Notes under the pieces: model-generated | Told to the model about the DNA's origin: nothing | The model's input: only the letters and a program-made list of their open reading frames with translations | Database searches by the model: none | In this document: piece by piece, positions 8,022 through 16,103 of the stretch | Numbering within the stretch: the stretch's first letter is position 1 | Layout: each line of letters starts with the position of its first letter | Program-made: the position numbers and the translations under genes | Assembly (NCBI GenBank): GCA_044371425.1 | Contig: JBILTR010000024.1 | Span: 1 to 64,000, forward strand | Length of the DNA stretch: 64,000 nucleotides | DNA from: JBEISR01 sp044371425 | GTDB taxonomy: Bacteria; Planctomycetota; Planctomycetia; Pirellulales; Pirellulaceae | Direction: 5' to 3'

Positions 8022-9785
8022 ATGGGAGCTATTTACAAGCAACGGATTACGCGACCGCTGCCAGAGAGGGCCGAAGTCAGAAACCAAAGCCGTAAGGCGA
8101 CAGAAAAGGAGCTTCGACGCGATCCACAAAAGCCGATTGTCCAGGAAACCGTCGCGACTTGGCGCGATAGGTCGGGCAGGAAGAGGACTGCGGTTGTTGT
8201 TATCGCCAGTGATGGGTCGCAGCGGGTGCAGGTGAAGTCTGACACCTACTATGCCAAGTACCGCGACGCCAACAATCTGCTTCGGATTGTCCCAACTGGC
8301 TGTCGCGACCTGCAGGCGGCGCGGGTAAAGCTGGCGGAATTGATGCGAAACGCTGAAAAGGTGCAGGCCGGACTGCTGACGTCAGCGGACTGCCGAATCA
8401 TCGAACACGCAGCAAAGCCGCTGGAAGAACATCTGCAAGCATATCTTGATGGGCTGGCCGTCGCAGGGGTTTCATCGCGACACCTGGCCGACCTGCGGCG
8501 ATTGTCGGGGCGATTGATTGCTGATTGTGGGTTCCAGTCGCTTCGAGACATTGCGACCGAAGCCGTCGAAGGCTGGTTGCTGTCGCGATCCCGCGAAGGC
8601 ATGGGAGCGCGGACGCGGAATACCTACCTGCAGTCGTTGCTTGGATTTTGCAACTGGTGCATCGAATCGGGGCGGCTGACGGAAAACCCCCTGAAGCGAA
8701 TTAAGAAAGCCGACGAAGCTTTGGACCGTCGACGGCAACGGCGGGCATTGTCGGAAGCCGAGCTGCGGCGCTTGCTGTACGTTGCAAGGTGGCGACCGCT
8801 GGCCGAGCATGGACGATTGGCGGCACCTAATGGCCCCAATGAGAGGCCGACCGATCCGGCAAGCCGTAGAACGTGGCACCTGCAACCGCTGACGTTTGAC
8901 GACCTGCCAGCGGCATTGGAGAGGGCAGCGGAGCGGCTGAAAGACAATCCTTCATTTGCTGCGGAACTGGACCGTAGGGGTTGGGAGCGGTCATTGATCT
9001 ACAAAGTTGCCGTCCTTACTGGACTTCGGCGGGGGGAAATCGAATCGCTGACGGTTGCGCACCTCCAATTGGATGCACCGACGCCGTTCGTGCGATTGCG
9101 ACCCGCTGACGCGAAGAACAGGCAAGCCGCCGAAATCCCGTTGCGGGCTGACCTAGTGGATGATTTGCGGGCGTGGCTGGATGCAATGCGGAAGCAATCC
9201 GGCACACCAGTAAGAAAGCTGCGACGACCTGCTGAGCTGCCGCCAGCGGCGTCACTGTTTGCCGTCCCGAAGCAACTGGTTAAGTCGTTGGACCGCGACC
9301 TGGCGGCAGCGGGCATCGCGAAGGTAGACGAACGGGGCCGCACCGTCGACATTCACGCTCTTCGGCATTCGTTCGGCACCCTGCTATCTACCAGTGGCGT
9401 TGCGCCCCGAACCGCCCAACAGGCGATGCGGCATTCCGAAATCAATCTGACGATGGAAGTCTACACCGACCCGCGACTGTTGGACGTCGCTGGAGCAATC
9501 GAAGCGCTGCCGACTCTGTCGATTTCTGAACGTCCCGAATTCATCGCCAACGGGGCGACTGGAACCGACGATCACCCGCGAACTGTTACACCAACTGTTG
9601 CACCTGCTGCAGTCTTTGAGAGTCAAAACCTGGCATTTCGTAGCAATTTGGGGGACTTTGGCGGCATCCCCCTAAAAAGCAAAAACCCCGCGAAATCCAA
9701 AGAAATCACGGGGTTTGGCGAGTATCCCGGGCGGGGGTCGAACCCACAACCTTCGGCTTCGGAGGCCGACACTCTATCCAATTGA
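8022..9785 (+). CDS. int: tyrosine-type site-specific integrase with frame running into the tRNA
   Basis: The catalytic domain shows the tyrosine recombinase set: TGLRRGEI with the first Arg (about 336), HALRHSFGT (about 446) with the His-x-x-Arg, AMRHSEI, and the nucleophile in MEVYTDP (about 485). A SAM-like core-binding domain (about 135-235) precedes it. I chose the ATG at 8022, 9 bases after GAGGG; TTG at 8013 is also in frame. The C-terminal 100 residues include TVTPTVAP (from the 12-bp repeat) and are then encoded by a terminator, attR and the host part of the tRNA, ending at DTLSN. After excision the tail would change (see 394-613). Confidence 0.93.
   Translation: MGAIYKQRITRPLPERAEVRNQSRKATEKELRRDPQKPIVQETVATWRDRSGRKRTAVVVIASDGSQRVQVKSDTYYAKYRDANNLLRIVPTGCRDLQAARVKLAELMRNAEKVQAGLLTSADCRIIEHAAKPLEEHLQAYLDGLAVAGVSSRHLADLRRLSGRLIADCGFQSLRDIATEAVEGWLLSRSREGMGARTRNTYLQSLLGFCNWCIESGRLTENPLKRIKKADEALDRRRQRRALSEAELRRLLYVARWRPLAEHGRLAAPNGPNERPTDPASRRTWHLQPLTFDDLPAALERAAERLKDNPSFAAELDRRGWERSLIYKVAVLTGLRRGEIESLTVAHLQLDAPTPFVRLRPADAKNRQAAEIPLRADLVDDLRAWLDAMRKQSGTPVRKLRRPAELPPAASLFAVPKQLVKSLDRDLAAAGIAKVDERGRTVDIHALRHSFGTLLSTSGVAPRTAQQAMRHSEINLTMEVYTDPRLLDVAGAIEALPTLSISERPEFIANGATGTDDHPRTVTPTVAPAAVFESQNLAFRSNLGDFGGIPLKSKNPAKSKEITGFGEYPGRGSNPQPSASEADTLSN
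9581..9604. repeat. tandem 12-bp repeat, candidate integrase arm site (right)
   Basis: AACTGTTACACC followed directly by AACTGTTGCACC, the same tandem pair found at 446-469, here inside the integrase gene and 118 bp before attR. In the protein it encodes TVTPTV, a motif seen at the end of planctomycete integrases, so the coding role and a DNA-binding role may coincide. Confidence 0.6.
9676..9717 (-). terminator. element-supplied terminator for the rebuilt tRNA-Arg gene
   Basis: On the minus strand AAACCCCGTGA pairs with TCGCGGGGTTT (11 bp, one G-T wobble, about 12-nt loop) and is followed by TTTTTGC and TTTTT. It lies directly after the tRNA 3' end and inside the integrase reading frame on the opposite strand. 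The element therefore carries both the tRNA 3' half and a new terminator for it. Confidence 0.8.
9723..9769 (-). repeat. attR: 47-bp copy shared with attL
   Basis: Identical to 347-393. It forms the 3' part of the intact tRNA-Arg gene. Identity stops exactly at 9769, within the anticodon-stem region, which places the crossover within these 47 bp. Confidence 0.92.
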
Positions 9786-9796
9786 GCTACCGGGAC
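9723..9796 (-). tRNA. tRNA-Arg(CCG)
   Basis: The 74-nt minus-strand sequence folds as a standard cloverleaf. The acceptor is GTCCCGG/CCGGGAT with a G-U first pair and A73, the D stem is GCTC, the anticodon stem is TCGGC/GCCGA with loop CTCCGAA (anticodon CCG), and the T arm is GTGGG/CCCGC. The CCA end is not encoded. Its 3' half comes from the integrated element. Confidence 0.93.
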
Positions 9797-9877
9797 GTTG
9801 TCGTAGAAGTCCCTTCATTCTAGCCGCATGGATCAGTCCCGACAATGGAACGCAAATAGCCTCCCAATTCCCAATCG

Positions 9878-9905
9878 TAGCCATCCATCGCCAAATGGTG
9901 GATGG
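9878..9905. repeat. degenerate GTAGCC hairpin element
   Basis: GTAGCCATCC followed by a GCCA-type loop and GGTGGATGG: a partial, decayed copy of the 79-bp element family described at 24192. No gene is visible in the rest of the 221-bp gap between the tRNA and the channel gene. Confidence 0.6.
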
Positions 9906-10017
9906 TTTTGAATGGAGGTGGTGCGTGGGTCTCCACCGCCTGGCGGCAGTGGCTACGAGAAGAGGGTGGCTAGAAGAGGCGGTGGCGACACCATGTGAAT
10001 GGGACTTCCTACGCATT

Positions 10018-11115
10018 TTAGGAGGCGTTGGTGGCGCGACAGCGCTGGGAGATCGCTTCTAGATCGTCGGGATTGCCTACCAAAATCAGCACCTCCCCTA
10101 GCTCCAGCGTATGCGATCCGGGCGGCCTCAGGAGAATCGTCTGGTCGCGACCCAACACCGCCAGCACCAGGGTCCCGTGATGATGCCCCGTCAGCAATTG
10201 ACCAATCGTCGTCGATCCTCCCTCCCCAAGCGACTCCATCCGCAGCTCATCAATCTGCAAATCGAGCGCATGCCAATCGATGCTCCGCCACTCCGCCAAA
10301 AGCGAATGCTTCAGCTTCTCATCATCACTGGGACGCAAAATCAACTGCGCCAACTTTTCGGCTCCGATTTGCGTCGGTGAGATCACATGCGACGCACCGA
10401 CCTGCACCAGCTTGCGGATCGTCGCCGTCTGCTCGGCCCGCGCCAAAATCTCCATCCCGGGATTCAGGTCATGCGCGGTGATCGTTAGAAACACGTTGGC
10501 CGCATCGTCGGAGAGAACCGAGGCAAGCGTCGCCGCATGATCGATCCCAGCGCGCCGCAACACCTCCTCCTCGGCCGCATTCCCTTGCACGGTCGCCAGT
10601 CCCATGGCGCTGGCCTCGGCGATCCGCTGCGGATCGCGATCGATCACCACCAGCGTCTTGCCACTGGTCTGCAGCGCTGTGGCTAGCGTCTGACCCATCC
10701 GTCCAAACCCGCAAAGAATCACATGCTTGCGATACTGGCTGATCTTCTGTTCCATTTTCTGTAGCCCCAGGACTTGGCGAAGTTCTCCATCGATCAACCA
10801 CTGAACGAAACCGCTGAGCGTGTAGGCTACCGAGGCATAGCCGAAGAGGATCGTCAGCATGGTGATGATCCGAAGCAGCGGCGAATCGATCGGCCGCACC
10901 TCCCCGTACCCGATCCCAAAAATCGTGATCACCACCATGTAGAGCGCGTCGGAAAACGACCAGCCGACCAGCATGTAGGCAAGGACGCTAAGTGCGACCA
11001 CTAGGCCGGTGAAGCGCAGACCCATTCCGACGCGGCGCCAGGCGGGCTGTTCAGCTAGTCTCGCCGCCAGCCGCCAGAAAGGACGCCGGTCCCCCGGCTC
11101 AGGTCGTTCGCTCAT
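10018..11115 (-). CDS. RCK-gated potassium channel (TrkA-N/TrkA-C)
   Basis: The 365-aa inner-membrane protein has two transmembrane helices (about 27-45 and 70-95) framing a pore loop with the selectivity filter GIGYGEV, then an RCK domain starting VILCGFGRMGQTLA (Rossmann glycine motif), and a TrkA-C-like end (GEVLILVGNPDDLEAI). This is the MthK/Kch-like layout of ligand-gated K+ channels. The start is uncertain: ATG at 11115 follows the nadE stop by 7 bp, while ATG at 11130 would overlap it. Either way it is likely cotranscribed with nadE. Confidence 0.9.
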   Translation of the reverse strand: MSERPEPGDRRPFWRLAARLAEQPAWRRVGMGLRFTGLVVALSVLAYMLVGWSFSDALYMVVITIFGIGYGEVRPIDSPLLRIITMLTILFGYASVAYTLSGFVQWLIDGELRQVLGLQKMEQKISQYRKHVILCGFGRMGQTLATALQTSGKTLVVIDRDPQRIAEASAMGLATVQGNAAEEEVLRRAGIDHAATLASVLSDDAANVFLTITAHDLNPGMEILARAEQTATIRKLVQVGASHVISPTQIGAEKLAQLILRPSDDEKLKHSLLAEWRSIDWHALDLQIDELRMESLGEGGSTTIGQLLTGHHHGTLVLAVLGRDQTILLRPPGSHTLELGEVLILVGNPDDLEAISQRCRATNAS

Positions 11116-11122
11116 CCCCTGA

Positions 11123-13144
11123 TCACCCATCCCCCTTAGGCCGCTCCCTCTCCAGCGGCTCCAGCCACGCTCGCACACTCGCATCGGTCGGCATCCGCCA
11201 GTCGGCTCGAGGCGACAAGCTGATCGTTCCCACCTTGGGGCCATCGGGGACGCACGTCCGCTTGAACTGGTTGGCGAAAAACCGCTTCAGAAAAACCCTC
11301 AGCGTCTCTTCGATCTGCTGGTCGGAATAGGTCTGTGAAAACTCTGCCTGCGAAGCGAGGTAGAGCAGCTTTTCGGGGCCAGCTCCCGTTCGCACCAGAT
11401 GGTAAAGAAAGAAGTCGTGCAGTTCGTAAGGCCCCACCGTCTTTTCGGTCTGCTGCGTGATCTGCTGGTTGGCACCCAGCGGCAGCAGTTCGGGGGAGAT
11501 CGGCGTCTGGTCGATTGCATGCAACAGGGAGCGGGTTTCGCCATGGTACTGGTGATCGGCAAGGTAGCGGATCAGATCGCGCACCAGCGTCTTGGGGACC
11601 GACGCGTTCACGTTGTACATCGACATATGATCGCCGTTGTAGGTCGACCATCCGAGCGCCGATTCCGACAGGTCGCCTGTCCCCAGCACAAACCCACGGC
11701 TCATCAGCACCAGCGTCCGGACGCGCGCCTGCACATTCTCGAAGACCAGATCGCTGCGGCGGCTCTCCGGCACCTCGGTCAGCATCTGCTGAAATCCTTC
11801 CAGCGACAGCCCCTCCAGATCGATCCCCAGAGGATGGTGTCCTAGATTGCGAAACATCTCCATGCAGGTGGCGCGGATGTCGATTTCCTGAGCGGTGATC
11901 CCCAGCAGCTCCATCAGCCGCCTCGCTTGCTCCAGCGTTCGCTTGGAGGTGCCGAAGCCAGGGAGGGTGATGCCGACGATGCGCGTGACGGGCCATTCCA
12001 TCTGGCGGCAGGTTTGCATGGCGACCAGCAGAGCCAGGGTGCTGTCGAGTCCCCCGGAGACGCCGATATGGACCGGCATTTTGGTGGGGAGCTGCGAGAG
12101 TCGTTTGGCGAGCGCGGCCGACTGGATACCGAGAATTTCCCGGCACCGTTCTTCGCGCACCTGAGGCTGTGTGGGGATGAAGGGTTGGCCGGAGATGGGG
12201 CGTCGGAGGCCGGAGGTGTGGGCGCGGGTGGCGAAGGGGATGCGCCGAAAGGGGGTATTGGCCAGTAGCTGTCGGCCATGATGAAAGGAACCTTGCCGCA
12301 TCCGGTCGATCGCCAGTCGATCGAGATCGACGTCGGCGGTGGTCCAGCTGCCTTCCTCGGCTCGGTCCAGTCCATCGCCGACGCGGGGGGATTGGCTGAG
12401 CAGCGCACCATTTTCGGCGATCAGGCAGTGGCCTCCGAAGACCATATCGGTGGTCGATTCACCCGGCCCAGCGCTGGCGTAGACGTACGCCGCGCAGCAG
12501 CGGCCCGATTGGCTGGTGATCAGCTGGGTACGGTAAGCTGCCTTGCCGGCCAGTTCATTGCTGGCCGACAGATTCAACAGCACGTTGGCGCCCGCCATGC
12601 ACTGCAGCGAACTGGGAGGAACCGGCACCCAGAGGTCTTCGCACAGTTCGATTCCAACAACCGCCGGCCCCGATTCAAAGAGCAGATCGATCCCCAGTGG
12701 TACGCTGCCGATCCCTTGGAGATCGATCGACTGGGGGAGGGTGCGATCGCCCGGATGGAACCATCGCGGTTCGTAGAATTCCTGGTAGCCCGGCAGGTAC
12801 TGTTTGGGGACGATCCCCAGCAGCTTTCCCATCGAGAGGACGGCGGCGACGTTGTAGAGTTTCTGATCGATCGCCAGCGGCAGACCGACGACGACCAGAC
12901 CGGGTCGATCTTTTCCGTCGTCGATCAGCCAGCGAAGGTTATCGAGCGATCGATCGAGCAGCGTGGGCTGATGGAAGAGGTCGCCGCAGGTATAGCCCGT
13001 CAGCGACAGTTCCTGGAAGACGACGATGTCGCTGCCCTGGAAGCGATCGAGCATCGAGAGGATGGCGGAGCGATTGGCATCGGGGTCGGCTACGGTGGTC
13101 GGTGCGCTGGCGGCGGTGACGCGAAGAAAGCCGTGCGGGTTCAT
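11123..13144 (-). CDS. nadE: glutamine-dependent NAD+ synthase
   Basis: The 673-aa enzyme makes NAD+ from nicotinate adenine dinucleotide using glutamine. The N-terminal nitrilase-type amidase has the catalytic triad Glu45 (FQELSLTGYT), Lys114 (VPKQYLPGY) and Cys168 (IELCEDLW). The synthetase half has the ATP pyrophosphatase loop SGGLDS at 363-368 and LGTGDLSESALGWSTYNGDHMSMYNVN-type conserved blocks. The start at 13144 has GAGG 8 bases upstream; the frame stays open further upstream but without conserved sequence. Confidence 0.96.
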   Translation of the reverse strand: MNPHGFLRVTAASAPTTVADPDANRSAILSMLDRFQGSDIVVFQELSLTGYTCGDLFHQPTLLDRSLDNLRWLIDDGKDRPGLVVVGLPLAIDQKLYNVAAVLSMGKLLGIVPKQYLPGYQEFYEPRWFHPGDRTLPQSIDLQGIGSVPLGIDLLFESGPAVVGIELCEDLWVPVPPSSLQCMAGANVLLNLSASNELAGKAAYRTQLITSQSGRCCAAYVYASAGPGESTTDMVFGGHCLIAENGALLSQSPRVGDGLDRAEEGSWTTADVDLDRLAIDRMRQGSFHHGRQLLANTPFRRIPFATRAHTSGLRRPISGQPFIPTQPQVREERCREILGIQSAALAKRLSQLPTKMPVHIGVSGGLDSTLALLVAMQTCRQMEWPVTRIVGITLPGFGTSKRTLEQARRLMELLGITAQEIDIRATCMEMFRNLGHHPLGIDLEGLSLEGFQQMLTEVPESRRSDLVFENVQARVRTLVLMSRGFVLGTGDLSESALGWSTYNGDHMSMYNVNASVPKTLVRDLIRYLADHQYHGETRSLLHAIDQTPISPELLPLGANQQITQQTEKTVGPYELHDFFLYHLVRTGAGPEKLLYLASQAEFSQTYSDQQIEETLRVFLKRFFANQFKRTCVPDGPKVGTISLSPRADWRMPTDASVRAWLEPLERERPKGDG

Positions 13145-13348
13145 CCGGCGGACCTCATGGTGCTGGCGGAAAAAGGGTGGAACATGCTCGGGTCGCCAGT
13201 CCGTTGCCCATTCAGTTGCAGTCCTGCCACACCGGGAATGGCCACTTGATCTTGGATCGCCGAGTTGGTTCCGATAAGCTTCGGCCGCCTGGCTGCTGGG
13301 GATGTGGCCTGGGGATGCAGGGTATTTTTCCTGTCGCAGGAGCGGCTC

Positions 13349-13714
13349 ATGTCGGCCATCGTTCAAACCACCTTGCTGCTGGTTCTCTCCAACGTCTTCA
13401 TGTTACTCGCCTGGTACGGGCATTTGAAGGACTTGGCCAGCAAGCCCTGGTACGTGGCGGCGCTGGTGAGCTGGGGGATTGCGCTACTGGAGTATTTGAT
13501 CCAGGTGCCGGCCAACCGGATCGGATTTGGGCCGGGCGGGATGGATCTGGCGCAGCTGAAGATCCTGCAGGAGGTGATCACCCTGTTGGTGTTTGTGCCG
13601 TTTGCGATCCTTTACATGCGGATGCCGCTGAGGCTGGATTTCCTCTGGGCGGCATTGTGCATGTGCGGCGCGGTCTATTTTGTCTTTCGGCAGGGCATTG
13701 CGGATCGACCTTAG
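13349..13714 (+). CDS. DUF486 family membrane protein
   Basis: This 121-aa protein has four predicted transmembrane helices and the DUF486 (DMT-superfamily) pattern: VLSNVFMLLAWYGHLK, SWGIALLEYLIQVPANRIG and LKILQEVITLLVF. AGGAG lies 6-7 bases before the chosen ATG. Transport substrate is unknown. It is divergent from nadE, with the 204-bp gap probably holding both promoters. Confidence 0.9.
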   Translation: MSAIVQTTLLLVLSNVFMLLAWYGHLKDLASKPWYVAALVSWGIALLEYLIQVPANRIGFGPGGMDLAQLKILQEVITLLVFVPFAILYMRMPLRLDFLWAALCMCGAVYFVFRQGIADRP

Positions 13715-13731
13715 AGAGTCGAGCCTTTGGG

Positions 13732-14079
13732 TCAGTGGGGCCGCGAGATGCCGTGGACGTGAGCCCAGTAGTTGCCGATCGCCTTGGCGCCCGAGATGAA
13801 GCAGTGGCCGTTGGCTTGGCCGCTGAGCAGTTCCAGCGCGTCCATCGCAGGGGGGGCTGCGAGGATCAGGACGGGGCATCCTTGATGCGATTCACCCAGC
13901 AGCTTGACGATCTCCTGCCTGGGTCGCTGGAAGTCGACGTAGCGGATATCGAGTTGGTGTCGCAGTTTGGCGAAGTAGGAGAGGACGCCAGTGATCTGCG
14001 CGCAGTCGGGGCAGTAGTAAGGGAGTCCTGGTCCGTCGGGGAAATCTTCTTTGAGCAGGAAGAGCGTGTCGCGCTGCAT
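13732..14079 (-). CDS. DUF3088 family protein
   Basis: The 115-aa protein matches DUF3088: RDTLFLLKEDFPD, YYCPDCAQITGVLSYF and the PRQEIVKLLGE and CPVLIL blocks. The CPDC pair near residue 23 sits where a thioredoxin-like CxxC would be, so a thioredoxin-fold cytosolic role is plausible, but the family function is unknown. It converges on the DUF486 gene with 17 bp between stops. Confidence 0.85.
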   Translation of the reverse strand: MQRDTLFLLKEDFPDGPGLPYYCPDCAQITGVLSYFAKLRHQLDIRYVDFQRPRQEIVKLLGESHQGCPVLILAAPPAMDALELLSGQANGHCFISGAKAIGNYWAHVHGISRPH

Positions 14080-14155
14080 GATGGGGTTTCCTGGAGTGGG
14101 TATCGAGGTGATGACGCCGGCCGTTTTGATTTTAAGGGAAGGAGTCGACCTTCAG

Positions 14156-14260
14156 GTAGCCACCATCGCAATCCTGGTAGCCACCATCGCAATCCTCGTA
14201 GCCACCATCGCGTTCCTCGTAGCCACCATCGCTCTCTTGGTAGCCACCATCGCCAGATGG
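14156..14260. repeat. five tandem 21-bp units
   Basis: Five consecutive 21-bp units begin at 14156, 14177, 14198, 14219 and 14240. Each starts GTAGCCACCATCGC and varies only in its last 7 bases. The last unit runs into a complete 79-bp element. It looks like slippage or repeated insertion of the end of that element. The period is a multiple of 3, but no gene covers it convincingly. Confidence 0.85.
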
Positions 14261-14318
14261 TGGATGGGCCGGAATCGAGGTCGATCGAACAAATCCACCG
14301 CGTGGCCGCGTTGGCTAC
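14240..14318 (-). repeat. 79-bp GTAGCC element, inverted copy
   Basis: The element starts GTAGCCACC and ends GTTGGCTAC. It holds the GCCA-loop hairpin with ATC arms first and the CGCG-arm hairpin second, the reverse order of copies at 24192, 24349 and 31675. Its length is exactly 79 bp, as in those copies. Confidence 0.8.
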
Positions 14319-14390
14319 CTGGCGTTGGCCTGGACGATCCAGAAGCGACATCAACCGAAGAAATCCACCGCGTGGCCGCGATGGCTAGGT
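14319..14390 (-). repeat. partial GTAGCC element following the inverted copy
   Basis: This contains the reverse complement of the CGCG-arm hairpin with its GAAGAAATCC flank and a GGCTAG end, and shares the GGCCTGGACGATCCAGAAG spacer type with the tandem array at 18564. The outer hairpin is missing. Confidence 0.7.
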
Positions 14391-14428
14391 GACGGATTGG
14401 CTAGGTGAAGTTGGCTACAGACGAGTCC

Positions 14429-15829
14429 TTATCCCAGCAACCAGGATTGGGCGAGATAGACCAGCATGCCGGCTAGGTAGCCGAGGAGTGCCCACGGGGC
14501 GATTTTTTTGAGGTACCAAACGAAGTCGATATGCTCCAGTCCCATCGCAGCGACTCCAGCGGCCGAGCCGATGATGAGGCAGCTACCGCCGGTTCCGGCG
14601 CAGTAGGCCAGCAGCATCCAGAAGGGATGGTCGATCGGCATCGAATACATCTCCATGCCGGCCGCCACTAGCGGCACATTGTCGACGACGGCCGAGAGGA
14701 GTCCGATGATCACCGCGACCACTTCGCGGGAGGGGATGGTTTGATCGAGCCAGCGGGCGAGCTGGCCTAGGGTACCGATGGCGGATAGGGCGCCGACCGC
14801 CAGAAGGATCCCTAGGAAAAAGAGGACGCTCGACATATCGATCCGCTTGAGCACCGACAGCAGGCCGGTGCTGGTGCGTGTCGATTCGTCCTTGGTGTGG
14901 CTGATGAGTTCCGAGACGATCCAGAGGAGGCTGAGGCTGAGCATCATGCCCATGAAGGGCGGGAGATGGGTGTAGGTCTTAAAGACGGGGACGCTGACGA
15001 GGCCCAGAACTCCCAGAATCAGAAAGAGCTTTTGTTGCCAGGGTAGGATCGTCTTGTCGATATGCTGATGCTTGTGGGGAGAATCTTGCAGTGTGCCGGT
15101 CATGTTGCGGGAGATCAGCAGCAGCGGAACCAGCAAGCACGCGATGCTGGGGAGGAAAAGCTCCTTCATCACCTCGACCGCGCTGATTTTTCCTTTGATC
15201 CAGAGCATCGTTGTCGTGACGTCGCCGATCACCGTCCAGGCACCGCCTGCGTTGGCGGCGATGACCACCATGCCGGCGAAGAAGAGTCGCTTCTGGCGAT
15301 CGTGGATCAGTTTGCGAAGGAGCGACACCATGACGATGGTGGTGGTCAGGTTGTCGAGGACGGCGGAAAGGAAGAAGGCCAGCCAGCAGAGGATCCACAG
15401 TAGCGTCGATTCCTTTCTGGCTTGGATGCGCGAGGTGATCAGTTCAAACCCTTCGTGGGCATCGACTAGCTCCACGATCGTCATAGCGCCGATCAGGAAG
15501 AAGAGGATGCCGGCGATTTCTCCCGTGAGGTGAAGGAGCTGGCCATCGACTAGGTAGTGCTGTGACAGCGAGGCGTTGCCGTGGTGGTCGGCATGGTCGG
15601 CTGAACCCTGTTCGTGGACGGAGCCGGCTGATTCGCCGGTGCGCTGTTCCAGCTGAAACCATTCCGGGACGCGATTGTCAGGGAGCAGATTTCGGACGTC
15701 GATGGCGTAGAGCGACCAGCAGACGACGCCGATGAAGAGAGCCGTTGCGGCTTTGTTGATGTGCAGTTTGTGTTCGAACGCGATCGCCAGGTAGCCGAGG
15801 ACAAAAATCAGGAGAATGATCGGGAGCAT
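14429..15829 (-). CDS. nhaD: NhaD-type Na+/H+ antiporter
   Basis: The 466-aa polytopic membrane protein matches the NhaD/ion-transporter superfamily. It has VLDNLTTTIVMVSLL and AVVDNVPLVAAGMEMY, the paired D-N motifs of the two inverted halves, with AANAGGAWTVIGDVTTTMLW and GTGGSCLIIGSAAGVAAM between or after them. It exports Na+ (or Li+) for protons. I start at MLPIILLIF (15829) because upstream sequence is low complexity and unlike the family; the frame is open to 16141. It is divergent from leuB. Confidence 0.88.
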   Translation of the reverse strand: MLPIILLIFVLGYLAIAFEHKLHINKAATALFIGVVCWSLYAIDVRNLLPDNRVPEWFQLEQRTGESAGSVHEQGSADHADHHGNASLSQHYLVDGQLLHLTGEIAGILFFLIGAMTIVELVDAHEGFELITSRIQARKESTLLWILCWLAFFLSAVLDNLTTTIVMVSLLRKLIHDRQKRLFFAGMVVIAANAGGAWTVIGDVTTTMLWIKGKISAVEVMKELFLPSIACLLVPLLLISRNMTGTLQDSPHKHQHIDKTILPWQQKLFLILGVLGLVSVPVFKTYTHLPPFMGMMLSLSLLWIVSELISHTKDESTRTSTGLLSVLKRIDMSSVLFFLGILLAVGALSAIGTLGQLARWLDQTIPSREVVAVIIGLLSAVVDNVPLVAAGMEMYSMPIDHPFWMLLAYCAGTGGSCLIIGSAAGVAAMGLEHIDFVWYLKKIAPWALLGYLAGMLVYLAQSWLLG

Positions 15830-16103
15830 TGTGGGCTTATCCACGGAGGAAGCGGTGGGAGTCAATCGCTCGGGCCACCAGCACCAATCGTCCTTAAAAA
15901 ACATTTTCAAGGCCGACGCGGTTTTCCGCTCGAACGTCATCTTACCAGTGAAAGCCGGCGGTTCGGCAGGGGCATTGGGGCGAGAGGGAGTGGGGGGAAG
16001 GACGGGAGTCGGTATACTCGAAGGAAACCCTGGTAGAGGTTCGTCCCCTGGTTGAAGGGGCGGCAGGGTGCAATTTCGATCATCAGCAGAGGACGAGGTG
16101 GCT

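Larger units (their letters stand above)
347..9769. mobile_element. integrative element in tRNA-Arg(CCG) with primase-helicase replication module
   Basis: The 9.4-kb element is flanked by 47-bp direct repeats and encodes an integrase next to attR. Its core is an overlapping cassette of AlpA-like regulator, DUF669-like protein, AEP primase, DnaB-like helicase and HTH protein; cargo lies between attL and the control region. I find no capsid, terminase, portal, tail, relaxase or conjugation genes. The int/alpA/primase-helicase layout recalls phage satellites (P4-like or PICI-like), but a plasmid-derived integrative element is equally compatible. Confidence 0.9.

Noticed and set aside
347..9769. 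full prophage
   Set aside because: There is no terminase, portal, capsid, tail or lysis gene, and at 9.4 kb with six replication/integration genes there is no room for them.
12278..13249. 323-codon open frame on the plus strand
   Set aside because: It is antisense to nadE, which has a complete catalytic set, and is a shadow.
14156..14260. possible CRISPR array
   Set aside because: The 21-bp units are contiguous with only 7 variable bases, there are no spacers of constant length, and no cas genes are nearby.
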